This document shows, piece by piece, positions 6,546 to 14,886 of a DNA stretch of 37,661 nucleotides; the first letter of the stretch is position 1; each line of letters starts with the position of its first letter. Below the pieces are notes generated by a model. It was not told the DNA's origin. It saw nothing but the letters and a program-made list of their open reading frames with translations, and made no database searches. The DNA lies in assembly GCA_018676675.1 (NCBI GenBank), contig JABHEG010000018.1, positions 1 through 37,661 of the forward strand. Reading direction: 5' to 3'. The translations under genes were made by a program, and so were the position numbers. The DNA is from Lentisphaerota bacterium. Lineage in GTDB: Bacteria; Verrucomicrobiota; Lentisphaeria; Oligosphaerales; JABHEG01.

Positions 6546-7592
6546 ATGTCCACGATCACTGAACGTGAGCAACGGTGGCGTGAGTTCCTTGCCCCGACAG
6601 CAGCACCGGGCTTCCTGTTCCACGTCGATTACAGTGACCCCGAATGTCCCACCCCCTCGACGCCCTCCCTGTGGCCGGACAAGATCGAGGAACGAATCGA
6701 GCGGGCGTGGACGCTCTACGAAACCCAGCGGAAGAAGGCGGAGTGGGTCAACGATGACCGCGTGCCCTATCTCACGAATGTGACCGGCACGGAAATCTTC
6801 GCCGAAGCGTTCGGCTGCGCTGTTCAGCGTCCCGACGACACGAACCCCTTCGCTCTTCCCTGCGTCCACAACGCTCAGGAAGCCGATGCACTGACGGCCC
6901 CCGAACTCAGCACATCTTCCCTGGCGTACCTGTTCGACATTGCGGATGAGCTTCAGCGTCGTGCCGGTCCCGAAGCCGTGATGAAGCCCGTTGACATCCA
7001 GAGCCCAATGGACGTCGTCGCCCTGATCTGGGAGAAAGTCGATCTCTTCATCGCCATGCTCGAGACACCAGAGTCGGTGAAACGCCTGGCCGGCGAAGTG
7101 CGCACGCTGCTGATTGCGTTCATGGATGAGTGGTTCCGCCGTTACGGAACAGAGTACATTGCCCACTTCCCCGACTACTTCATGTCCGGGGGAATCACCC
7201 TGTCCGAGGATGAGATCGGGGCGGTGAGCGAGGAGATGTTCGACGCGTTCTTCCGGAATGAGCTTGAGTTGCTGTCCGCCCACTTCGGTGGGATCGCTAT
7301 CCACTGCTGCGCTGATGCCCGCCACCAGTGGGGGAATCTGAAGAGCATCCCGGGCCTGCGTCTCCTGAACCTGGTGAAGCCGCCCACGCGTGGCGCCGAG
7401 TACATTCAGGATGCCTACACGTTTTTCGGGGGAGGCGTTGCCCAGATGCACCACGGCTGGACGCCCTGGGGAGAACCGGAAACGTGGCCGCAAGGCTACC
7501 CCTCGGAGTGTCGCGTCGTCTTGCAGTGCCCCGCCGCAACACGAGACGAAGCCATCTCCCTCGCCGACCAGCTGCAAGAGATCAGAGGCTGA
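6546..7592 (+). CDS. URO-D (uroporphyrinogen decarboxylase)-fold protein, methyltransferase-like
   Basis: 348 aa. The C-terminal half reads like the MtaA/CmuA side of the URO-D superfamily: FPDYFMSGGITLSEDE near 208-223, then AIHCCADARHQW at 251-262, where His253 and Cys255 occupy the position of the HxC zinc motif of cobalamin-dependent methyltransferases. The chain ends in a short conserved Gly/Pro-rich region. True HemE residues were not recognised and no heme genes are nearby, so a porphyrin role is unlikely. It follows the hydrolase by 40 bp in the rhaA operon and ends only 2 bp from the converging DUF1980 gene. Many such paralogues in environmental bacteria have no assigned substrate. 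Confidence 0.75.
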   Translation: MSTITEREQRWREFLAPTAAPGFLFHVDYSDPECPTPSTPSLWPDKIEERIERAWTLYETQRKKAEWVNDDRVPYLTNVTGTEIFAEAFGCAVQRPDDTNPFALPCVHNAQEADALTAPELSTSSLAYLFDIADELQRRAGPEAVMKPVDIQSPMDVVALIWEKVDLFIAMLETPESVKRLAGEVRTLLIAFMDEWFRRYGTEYIAHFPDYFMSGGITLSEDEIGAVSEEMFDAFFRNELELLSAHFGGIAIHCCADARHQWGNLKSIPGLRLLNLVKPPTRGAEYIQDAYTFFGGGVAQMHHGWTPWGEPETWPQGYPSECRVVLQCPAATRDEAISLADQLQEIRG

Positions 7593-7594
7593 CC

Positions 7595-8515
7595 TCAGAG
7601 GTATGGGTAATCGGGCTCCGGCACGAGCTCCACGGGAGTCGAGGCCTTGAGCACAGGCACGGGCATGCCGTCCATATCCTCATACTGAATGATCCCGCCA
7701 ACCCGCAGCCACGTCCCAGGCGTCACCCGATCTCCGAGCATGGGCAGGGCCTTCAGCGATACGGTCACAGCATCCGCGATACAGCAGATGACGACGACTC
7801 GCATCAGATCGAAAGCCCTCTCACTCTCCCCAGGCAACCGATCCGCCTGCCCAATGAGTGACACGAAGCGCCCTTCCAGTTCGGCCTCGCGCCCGTTGTC
7901 AGACCAGTTCACCACGTCTCGCACGGTTGCCTGGCTGAGGTCCAGATCTGATTCCCCGCCTGGTCCGCTCGCAGGATCACTTTGAGCAGCAGTCGCAGAG
8001 CTTCCAAGATCAAACACCCATTGGAAAGCCGCATCCAGGCGGCGTGCTGCAGCCCGAGCCCCGATGTGGGTGCGAGCCGGGGCCTGCCGCTTCCGCAGCC
8101 CTTCAGTACTGAGTTTGGCGGGATCAACCACCCACGCCAGAGCAAACGGAAGACAGATTATCCCTCGATGGATGCCTCGTCTCCAAGCCGGCATTGAGAC
8201 CATGGAGTGGGCGTGCCCACAGCAAGACCCGGAATGCCCATGGTCAGAATCACACGCGCTTTGTTCACTGCTGTGGGCTTCCCGCACCCTCAACATCTTT
8301 GCCAACGCCATCGCCGCGACGAACAGGGCACCGAATGGCGTCATCCACACGTAACGCGGCGCCACACACCGCCCAACGCGCCCAGTCCACGCCGCCCAAA
8401 GGAGGAAGACAGTCACTCCCAGAAGCAAGAGCGCGTTCGTCCAGGCAATGCGCCGTTCGCCATCCGTTCCGGCATGGCCACAAGGCTCTGCGTGGTTGTG
8501 CGGAACATCAGTCAA
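7595..8515 (-). CDS. DUF1980 / TIGR03943-family permease partner protein (YcgQ-like)
   Basis: 306 aa, started with TTG and preceded by GAGGAG at 7-nt spacing, which decides the start. N-terminal HNHAEPCGH is followed by membrane segments at about 27-45, 58-74 and 116-131. Between the latter two lies a His/Cys-rich stretch (81-103, ending CDSDHGHSGSCCGHAH), typical of metal-handling proteins. The C-terminal soluble domain (about 185-306) has the family's FVSLIGQ and VVICCIADAV segments. YcgQ-type proteins are encoded with DUF318 permeases, and in Bacillus the pair is under the zinc regulator Zur. The same pairing here, 15 bp behind the permease gene, supports a metal or metallochaperone-associated role. 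The His/Cys loop is a plausible metal buffer. Confidence 0.85.
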   Translation of the reverse strand: MTDVPHNHAEPCGHAGTDGERRIAWTNALLLLGVTVFLLWAAWTGRVGRCVAPRYVWMTPFGALFVAAMALAKMLRVREAHSSEQSACDSDHGHSGSCCGHAHSMVSMPAWRRGIHRGIICLPFALAWVVDPAKLSTEGLRKRQAPARTHIGARAAARRLDAAFQWVFDLGSSATAAQSDPASGPGGESDLDLSQATVRDVVNWSDNGREAELEGRFVSLIGQADRLPGESERAFDLMRVVVICCIADAVTVSLKALPMLGDRVTPGTWLRVGGIIQYEDMDGMPVPVLKASTPVELVPEPDYPYL

Positions 8516-8530
8516 TACTCAGCTCCTCAA

Positions 8531-9475
8531 TCACCAACCGAGAGCTGCCACAAATCCCGGCATCCATCGGTGTCCGGTAACACATAGCAGAAAGACAAGC
8601 CCCACCATCAGACAGCTCAGCACCGCGATTGCGCGTTTGCGGAACACCGCCAGGAACATCAACAGTAGTTTGATGTCCAGCATCGGTCCCAAGACGATGA
8701 ACGAGAGCTTCGCCGGCAGCGAGAATGCCTGGAAACTCGCAGCGATGAAGGCATCGGCCTCGCTGCACACATTCAGGAGTACCGCGAGAAGCATCAGTCC
8801 CGCCACCGAAGCGGCCTCGTGCTCGGCGATGGGTGCCATGGCGGCGCGACTGAAGCCGCTGTTGATGACCGCCGCAATCGCAGTCCCACCAATCAGGAAC
8901 ACACTGAAAACAACGAAATCATCGGCCGCTGTCCTCAGTGCCTGGTGCACCCTCACGCCCAACGGCCCGGCACCAGAATCGGCCCCGGCTTCCCCCTCCT
9001 GCTCTTCAGTCTCCGGCTGCATCGTCTCCAGGAAAATCCCTCCGTCCCCAAACATGCGCCACATCACCACCCCCACACTGATAGCCACAGCCACGCCACA
9101 CCCGACTCGCAGCAAGGTCACGCCCGGAGCGCCCTGGCCACGGAACGCGATCATCGTGCTGACGACCACCAGGGGGTGCACGATCGGGGCCGCCAGCATG
9201 TACGTGATGGCGCAGCTCGCCGGCACTCCCTTCGCCACAAGCCGCCGAACAACAGGCACAATGCCACACTCACACATTGGGAACAAAACGCCCAGGAAGG
9301 CGCTGGCCACGATGCCGACTGCCCGATTCCGGGGCATATAGCGCACCACAGCTTCCCGCGAGACAAATGTCTCCACGACGCCTGAGATGATTGAGCCCAA
9401 CGCAATAAACGGCAGGGCCTCATAGAGCAGGCTCATCCAGACAAGCACAAAGTCATTCAGACTGAAGGAAAACAT
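8531..9475 (-). CDS. DUF318 (ArsP_1-like) permease, YcgR-like
   Basis: 314 aa, about eight hydrophobic spans. The diagnostic motif FPMCECGIVPVVRRL at residues 66-80 supplies the conserved CxC (Cys68, Cys70), and the second half repeats the fold with NVCSEADAF. The family includes organoarsenical efflux ArsP and the YcgR/SO_0444 group. The charged loop between the halves (about 150-175, Glu/Gly-rich) is variable. The start has GGAGGGG just upstream, and the gene begins 3 bp after its upstream neighbour's stop. The tight link to the DUF1980 gene favours the YcgR type rather than an arsenical exporter. No arsR or zur gene was seen. Confidence 0.85.
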   Translation of the reverse strand: MFSFSLNDFVLVWMSLLYEALPFIALGSIISGVVETFVSREAVVRYMPRNRAVGIVASAFLGVLFPMCECGIVPVVRRLVAKGVPASCAITYMLAAPIVHPLVVVSTMIAFRGQGAPGVTLLRVGCGVAVAISVGVVMWRMFGDGGIFLETMQPETEEQEGEAGADSGAGPLGVRVHQALRTAADDFVVFSVFLIGGTAIAAVINSGFSRAAMAPIAEHEAASVAGLMLLAVLLNVCSEADAFIAASFQAFSLPAKLSFIVLGPMLDIKLLLMFLAVFRKRAIAVLSCLMVGLVFLLCVTGHRWMPGFVAALGW

Positions 9476-9478
9476 GGC

Positions 9479-10645
9479 CTATTCCCCTCCTGTTCCCGGC
9501 GCCTGAGCAGCGCCTTCCCCGCGACTGTCACGCGCCCCTTTCCGCATCTGCCCAATGGAGTAATCGCTCATCCCCAGCACATTCAGCGCCGCTCGCGCCA
9601 AGACACCAGCCGCTCCGATCTTCCCGGCGGCGAGACACCGCTGCGCCTCCTCCAACAAGGCATCAGCAGGGGCGACAGTCATGCCCGCAGCTCCCCGCCC
9701 TTCCAGAAGAGTCGCCCCGGAAGCCAACCAGCCTTCCACTGCATCAACGGTCGTCTCCGGAAGCTCAGGGGGGGCTACGGTCGCTTGAGCCACGCCCTCT
9801 CCCGTATCAACCCTCGGCCGTAAGCCCAGAAGGAACGCTGCAGTCTCTGCCAACCACAGAGCAGAGCGGGCATCCCCTTCGGCCAGGCAGAACTCAGCCA
9901 CCAGGCGCACCTTAGCGACCGCCTCCCCGCCCTCCAACATCAGTTCGGAAGCGACTCTGGCAGGATGGTCACACTCCAACAGGATGCCCCGGGCCGCTTC
10001 GGCTGGTGCCGCTCTGGACAGCCGGCTCCCCACACGATGCATGGCCATTCGACGCGGCAGGTCTTCCAAAGCAGCATCGGCCTTGGCCAGCCCGTCCTCA
10101 ACCGTCGCGATATCCTGATTTGCCGCAGCCGCAAAGGCAGCCTGAAGATGACGTCTGACTGAGGAAGCGTCGCGCCCTTCCTTCTCCGCCAGTTGGCCAC
10201 GCTTTGCACTCTCAGCAAAGCGTTTGCCCAGGCGCTTCTGCTCACTCAAGAAATCCCAAGCCGCCTTTCTGGCCGTCGAGTCTGCGAACAGGGGAGCCCC
10301 CTCGACCAAGCCCGAAGCAACCGCGTCGGCCAGCTTTTCGCACTCCTGGAACTCCCCGTTACGAGCCGCCGTCCCGACCGCGGCAACATCGCGGATCACC
10401 TGGTCGCCGACGGAGCCTGACTGGGCGGCGAGCCCAGCCGCCAACCCAAGCGCCGCTCGACAAGCTCCCACGGCCCGCTTCCGCTCAAGGTGTTCTCGGT
10501 ACAGGAGAGCAACCACGACCACCAATGCCACCCCGAAAGGGAGTAGCAGGCGCGACTTTTGGTTGGGGCGTTCGTTCACGCTGCTCCCCTGCCCAGGACG
10601 TCTGCTTTCGGAACCCTCAGTCTCATTCCTCCCAGCCTCCATCAT
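9479..10645 (-). CDS. membrane-anchored helical hypothetical protein
   Basis: About 388 aa from tandem ATG codons at 10645, preceded by GGAGGAGGGGG. The frame is open to 10735, but that start lacks such a site. The N-terminus is polar (1-31), one membrane span follows (about 32-49, LLLPFGVALVVVVALLY), then a long Ala/Leu/Glu-rich helical region with regular RRHLQAAFAAA-type repeats, reminiscent of TPR-like or coiled-coil periplasmic domains. No family was recognised. It overlaps the preceding gene by 23 nt and runs 3 bp from the DUF318 permease, so it is probably coupled to that system. The predicted topology is a signal anchor with the bulk outside the cytoplasmic membrane. Confidence 0.7.
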   Translation of the reverse strand: MMEAGRNETEGSESRRPGQGSSVNERPNQKSRLLLPFGVALVVVVALLYREHLERKRAVGACRAALGLAAGLAAQSGSVGDQVIRDVAAVGTAARNGEFQECEKLADAVASGLVEGAPLFADSTARKAAWDFLSEQKRLGKRFAESAKRGQLAEKEGRDASSVRRHLQAAFAAAANQDIATVEDGLAKADAALEDLPRRMAMHRVGSRLSRAAPAEAARGILLECDHPARVASELMLEGGEAVAKVRLVAEFCLAEGDARSALWLAETAAFLLGLRPRVDTGEGVAQATVAPPELPETTVDAVEGWLASGATLLEGRGAAGMTVAPADALLEEAQRCLAAGKIGAAGVLARAALNVLGMSDYSIGQMRKGARDSRGEGAAQAPGTGGE

Positions 10646-11705
10646 CCCAGTCCCCCTCCTCCGTATCTCCGGCAGGGGGGGGCGGCGGGTCAGCGACTGC
10701 GGTGATCGCCGCGATGAACGGTGCCGCCCCGGCATAAGCGCGTACGCTCAGGGACTCAACGGGTACATCCGTTGTGAACAGTCGCCATGTCGTCACCCCG
10801 AGCTGAAGCGGTTTGCCGTCGTCGTACACACTCCGCCACACCGGTTCCCAGTTCCCCAGCTTCTCGCCTGAATCAGCAGCCCCGATATCTCGCCCCTCGA
10901 ACACCGAGAATGACGTCTCATGACCATCCCAGAAACGGGCTGTCCAGATCATGCACGGCGTCTCTCGCTTGCCAGGGGCGGGAAAGGTCGCCTGGAGGAA
11001 GCAGATCCGGTTCACGACCGCGTTCACGAGAATCGGGCGATCGATCGTCTTGGGCAGATCCTCGTTCCCCACGCCTCGCAGGGCCAGACCTTTCCCCTTC
11101 TGCTCGGGGATGAATGTCACGTCTTGCCAGGTCACCGGCTCAAACGCGCCTCCGGGAAGAGACAACGTGCTCTGTTCTCTCATATCGAGCGGTCGGGATT
11201 CAGCCGCCGGTGTGGTCACCAGCAGGTTATCGAATCCCACATCAGCCGGAGCGTTCTCCACCCCAAGACTCAGGAGGACACGCGTTGCATCTCCCGGTAT
11301 CTCGGCCACAAGCGAGCTCCGCGTCCACTCGGCCCGCTGAGACAATCGACTGGTGACATGCCTGACCCCGGCCGGACTCCGGATCGCGACATGGATCTTC
11401 GCTGTACTCCACGGCTGGGGTCCCGATCCCAAGGCCGCAACTCGGGTCATGCAGCGGATCGTCAGCGCGACGCCCCTGAGCTGCGCCACGGGCAAGTCTC
11501 GTGAGCACATCGCCAATCCCCCAAGCGACCGTACCCGGAGACAGTTTCCGCGAGGAGCCTTGGAGTCCACCCCCACGGTCGCTGCCCCCACAGTCGTGAT
11601 CCGCCAGGCCTCGAGCGTCTCGAAGGGCTCGGCCACGATGGTAGCCCCGCGCGAAACGGCCGCGATCAGGACAAACGCGATCAGGATGGATAGCCGACTC
11701 TTCAG
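10623..11705 (-). CDS. exported hypothetical protein, carbohydrate-binding-like folds
   Basis: About 360 aa if translation begins at a CTG codon at 11705, which has GGAGG exactly 5 nt upstream and is followed at once by a signal peptide (KSRLSILIAFVLIAAVSRG). The frame is open to 11882, but a good promoter (TTGCCC-17-TATACT) lies inside that extension, so the longer start would be upstream of the transcript. The mature part is beta-rich and contains FETLEAWR and FDNLLV segments, as found in CBM or LamG-like jelly-roll domains. The tail is Pro then Asp/Trp-rich (PPPPP...GDWDDGGW). First gene of the DUF318/DUF1980 operon. No family was assigned. The CTG start is unusual and should be treated as provisional. 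Confidence 0.65.
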   Translation of the reverse strand: MKSRLSILIAFVLIAAVSRGATIVAEPFETLEAWRITTVGAATVGVDSKAPRGNCLRVRSLGGLAMCSRDLPVAQLRGVALTIRCMTRVAALGSGPQPWSTAKIHVAIRSPAGVRHVTSRLSQRAEWTRSSLVAEIPGDATRVLLSLGVENAPADVGFDNLLVTTPAAESRPLDMREQSTLSLPGGAFEPVTWQDVTFIPEQKGKGLALRGVGNEDLPKTIDRPILVNAVVNRICFLQATFPAPGKRETPCMIWTARFWDGHETSFSVFEGRDIGAADSGEKLGNWEPVWRSVYDDGKPLQLGVTTWRLFTTDVPVESLSVRAYAGAAPFIAAITAVADPPPPPAGDTEEGDWDDGGWEE

Positions 11706-11781
11706 TGTCGCCTCCGCAGCGTGACAGGGACTTACCAGTCGCGGCGGTGTGGACCGCACGCGACTGCAGGACGGATTCTGG

Positions 11782-11810
11782 AGTATAGCCGCAGGAGAAA
11801 GGAGGGGCAA
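11782..11810 (-). promoter_or_regulatory. sigma-70 promoter for the exported-protein/DUF318 operon
   Basis: On the minus strand TTGCCC (11810-11805), 17 nt, then TATACT (11787-11782; 5 of 6 to the -10 consensus). Transcription would start near 11775, about 70 nt before the CTG start at 11705. It is divergent from the glycosyltransferase promoter. Confidence 0.55.
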
Positions 11811-11832
11811 CCACGCCCGAGAGATGGGAACG

Positions 11833-11860
11833 GTGACAATGTGCCTTGGCATGATAGAGT
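11833..11860 (+). promoter_or_regulatory. sigma-70 promoter for the glycosyltransferase gene
   Basis: GTGACA (11833-11838; 5 of 6), 16 nt, TAGAGT (11855-11860; 4 of 6). The start codon follows at 11894 with GGAG at about 8-nt spacing. Confidence 0.45.
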
Positions 11861-11893
11861 ACCGGACGCGGTTTCCTGACAACGGAGTTCCTC

Positions 11894-12847
11894 ATGCTGG
11901 ATCCAGACAGCGTCGAAATCCTGATGGCCACCTGCAACGGTGACCGGTTCGTCGAGGAACAGGTCACGTCGATTCTGACCCAGACGCACGCCAATCTGTG
12001 CCTGCGCATCAGGGATGATGCGTCTGACGACCATACCCCCGATCTCCTCCGCCAACTCCACGCTCAGGCCCCGGAACGCATCATCCTCGATCCCCCCTCA
12101 GAACACCGCGAGGGGGCCGCCGTCAACTTCGGCACGCTCTTAGACAGGGCCTCAGCCCGGTACATCATGTTTGCCGATCAGGACGATGTCTGGCTGCCGG
12201 ATAAAGTGAGCAGGACACTTGCGTTCATGAGGGAACTGGAGGCCGAGCACGGTCGTCACACGCCGGTTCTGGTGCATACGGACCTGCGCGTCGTCGGTGA
12301 GCAACTGGAGCCAATCGCCAGCTCCCTATGGACCTATCAGCACCTTATGCCAGAACGCTTCACATCTCTGAACCGCCTCCTGATTCAAAACGGCTTGACA
12401 GGCTGCACGGTGATGATCAACGCCGCTTTGGCCACACGGTGCATGGGAGGCGTTCCACGGCGGGCGATCATGCATGACTGGTGGATCGCTCTGGTCGCAG
12501 CCGCATTCGGGGTGGTGACATTCCTTCCTGAAGCGACGCTTCTATACCGACAGCACAGCGCAGATGAGACCGGGGCCAAGAACTGGTCACTGCCAGACAT
12601 CCTCCGCCCAGCGGCAGCGACGTTCTTCAGCGACGACATACCGGTCAGCCTGGGGAAGACCTATGACCAAGCCCAGGAGTTCATCGAACGCTACGGGGAC
12701 TTCCTCGCGCCGGAGAAACTCGACGTGGTGAGCGCCTACGTAGAACTCCCAAACCAGAACTGGATCCAGCGACGGCAGAGCATCTTCAGACACGGTTTCC
12801 TCAAAGCGGACCTGGTTCGCTCCCTTGCCCTCCTGCTCCGAGTCTGA
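11894..12847 (+). CDS. family 2 glycosyltransferase, rhamnosyltransferase-like
   Basis: 317 aa. A GT-A fold core is evident: VEILMATCNGDRFVEEQV at the N-terminus (nucleotide-sugar binding), RDDASDD at 40-46, and ADQDDVWLPDKV from 94, with the metal-binding DxD at Asp95/97/98. GLTGC at about 167 and HDWW at about 195 are typical of WbbL/RfbN-like dTDP-rhamnosyltransferases that build O-antigen or capsule. There are no membrane spans, so it acts at the cytoplasmic face. The gene is monocistronic and convergent with the sulfatase (22 bp apart). Sugar specificity cannot be fixed from sequence. Rhamnose is suggested by the subfamily look only, and the rhaA operon nearby is catabolic. Confidence 0.85.
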   Translation: MLDPDSVEILMATCNGDRFVEEQVTSILTQTHANLCLRIRDDASDDHTPDLLRQLHAQAPERIILDPPSEHREGAAVNFGTLLDRASARYIMFADQDDVWLPDKVSRTLAFMRELEAEHGRHTPVLVHTDLRVVGEQLEPIASSLWTYQHLMPERFTSLNRLLIQNGLTGCTVMINAALATRCMGGVPRRAIMHDWWIALVAAAFGVVTFLPEATLLYRQHSADETGAKNWSLPDILRPAAATFFSDDIPVSLGKTYDQAQEFIERYGDFLAPEKLDVVSAYVELPNQNWIQRRQSIFRHGFLKADLVRSLALLLRV

Positions 12848-12869
12848 CGCCTCCTGGCGGAGCCCTGCT

Positions 12870-14861
12870 TTATTCCCCCTCCACCTCAATCCTGCTGAAT
12901 GACGTTCTCGTCCGCATCAGGTGGTGACCGACGTGGCGTATCGCCTTGACGGACTTGGGGAGGTCCCGGACCACCTTGAGCTTGCCGGCTGTGGCGGTGA
13001 GCTTCCTGGTTGGGAAGTCAACCACCACCACCAGTTCCTGAATGGCCTCCCTGGCATAGTCCCCTTGTTTCTCAGTCCTGGAACCACCGGAGTCACTCAA
13101 CCCCTTGAACACGGTCAGTGACTGACGCCCGATGTAGAACCCGGCGAGCAGCAGGTCAGCGTCCTTGGCCCCGTCACTCAGGGCAAGGAATCCGTTCTGC
13201 CATCCCTCTTCGCGTCTGAGGGAAGTCTGTATCTTCGCCCGGATCACAGCCCGCTTCCTGAGCGGCTTCGGGAGTTTCCTCAGGGCCGTCCCTTCAGCCT
13301 TGGCCTCCAACTCAAAACCAGTGCCATCCGGCTTGATTGTACACCCTCTCACAATATCGAAGGGCGGGTGGGCAGGCCCGTTCTTGCGGTTCTTCGACGA
13401 TCGACCGCGTCTCTGGTTAGCTCTGTCAGGGTCGTGATCCGGGTTGGGTGTCGGCATCTGAGCTCCTACCGAAGCACGCCAGGAATGGAGCTGCGCCCGA
13501 AGCGTATCTGCGAGCGCGGGCAGTGTCGTCGAGAGCTCCCTGGTCTCACCGATATCTTCCCGCAGGTTGTAGAGCTCCACACGATCGTCTTCGAAGAACT
13601 CGATCAGCTTGTGATCACCTTTGCGGATAGCGCCGTACGGAGTCGCACCCCCGGGATGGTAATGGGGGTAGTGCCAGTAGACGGCATCGCGCGTCAGGGC
13701 ATCCCCGCCATGGAGCAACGGGACGAGACTAGCCCCATCAACGGCCTGGTTATGCGCGGCCTCTCCTGTGGCTCCTGTCATTTCCAGAATCGTGGGGTAG
13801 AAGTCGGTACTGATCACGGGCACCGAGCAGGTGCTCCCCGGCCTGGTCACTCCCGGCCAGCAGATGATAAATGGCTCACGGACACCGCCCTCATACGCTG
13901 ATCCCTTACCTGCCCGCAACGGTCTGTTGCTGGTGACCGGTCGCTTCGGGTTGCCGATCAGGCCACCGTTGTCGCCGGTAAAGAACACCGCTGTGTTCTC
14001 CTGCAGGCCAAGCCGCTCAAGCTTCTTCAGCACCCTCCCGACGCAATCGTCCATGCTATGGACCATACCACCGTAGACCGGGCTGCCCTGAGCTGACTCG
14101 GGATCCGCTTCAGCCTTGGCTTTGTAGTGATCAGTGAGTTCCTTTTTGGCCTGCAGCGGCGTGTGGACGGCATACATCGAGACGTAGAGAAGGAACGGGG
14201 TGTCCCGGTTCGTTTCAAGGAAATTCTCCGCGTCGGCAGCATGTCGGTCGGTCAGGTATTCGCCTTTGGGGCCTTCAGCCATGGTTGGGATCCTGTAGGG
14301 CGCGAAGTAACTGGGGGGCTGACCACGCGAGTACCCGCCGATGTTCTTATCGAAGCCCTGGCTATCCGGCCAGTATCCCTCAGGGCCAAGATGCCACTTG
14401 CCAATGAAACCGGTGGCATAGCCCTTGGCCTTCAGTGCTTCCGCAAGGGTCACCTCCCGGTGCTCCAGTTGCTTGTTCCATTCGGGGACTTTGAGCTTGG
14501 CCCATCGCCGGACGTGCCCTGAGATCCAGTCCGTCAGATGCAACCGCGCGGGGTACTTTCCCGTCATCACGCTGGCTCGGGTTGGCGAACACACTGTGCA
14601 GGAGGCATACCCGTCCGTGAAGCGCATCCCCATCCCCGCAAGGCGGTCCACATTGGGTGTCTCGTAGTATGTGCTTCCGTAGCAACCGACATCGGTCCAA
14701 CCGAGGTCGTCGATCAGAAAGAAGACCACGTTAAGCGGCTTCGCCTGCGCCGTTGCCGGTTGCCCCAGCGCGTCCATCAGGGCTGCCCCGCCACCGGCAA
14801 TCAGGGCCACCTGGGAGAGCCCCCTGAGAAAGCCGCGGCGTGAGAGATCATGCTCAACCAT
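12870..14861 (-). CDS. Tat-exported sulfatase with extra C-terminal domain
   Basis: 663 aa from the ATG at 14861, which has GAGGAG about 8 nt upstream. The SRRGFLRG motif plus a hydrophobic stretch (residues 7-40) is a twin-arginine signal. Formylglycine-type active site CSPTR at 91-95 (Cys91). Metal ligands are DD at 51-52 and DN at 297-298. Lys155/His157 in GKWHLG, His233 and Lys319 complete the arylsulfatase set, so it should be active once matured. The core ends near 470. About 165-190 extra residues follow, a basic linker (RRGRSSKNRKN) and a beta-rich domain resembling a LamG/CBM-type fold, which could bind a sulfated glycan. It is last in a four-gene operon. No maturation enzyme is encoded here. 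Confidence 0.9.
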   Translation of the reverse strand: MVEHDLSRRGFLRGLSQVALIAGGGAALMDALGQPATAQAKPLNVVFFLIDDLGWTDVGCYGSTYYETPNVDRLAGMGMRFTDGYASCTVCSPTRASVMTGKYPARLHLTDWISGHVRRWAKLKVPEWNKQLEHREVTLAEALKAKGYATGFIGKWHLGPEGYWPDSQGFDKNIGGYSRGQPPSYFAPYRIPTMAEGPKGEYLTDRHAADAENFLETNRDTPFLLYVSMYAVHTPLQAKKELTDHYKAKAEADPESAQGSPVYGGMVHSMDDCVGRVLKKLERLGLQENTAVFFTGDNGGLIGNPKRPVTSNRPLRAGKGSAYEGGVREPFIICWPGVTRPGSTCSVPVISTDFYPTILEMTGATGEAAHNQAVDGASLVPLLHGGDALTRDAVYWHYPHYHPGGATPYGAIRKGDHKLIEFFEDDRVELYNLREDIGETRELSTTLPALADTLRAQLHSWRASVGAQMPTPNPDHDPDRANQRRGRSSKNRKNGPAHPPFDIVRGCTIKPDGTGFELEAKAEGTALRKLPKPLRKRAVIRAKIQTSLRREEGWQNGFLALSDGAKDADLLLAGFYIGRQSLTVFKGLSDSGGSRTEKQGDYAREAIQELVVVVDFPTRKLTATAGKLKVVRDLPKSVKAIRHVGHHLMRTRTSFSRIEVEGE

Positions 14862-14886
14862 ACCAATTCTCCTCGCAGAAACGGAT

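Noticed and set aside
6537..7577. 346-codon minus-strand frame opposite the URO-D gene
   Set aside because: Shadow frame of a well-supported gene on the other strand.
11706..11882. N-terminal extension of the exported hypothetical
   Set aside because: A good promoter lies inside it, and the signal peptide would then be internal.
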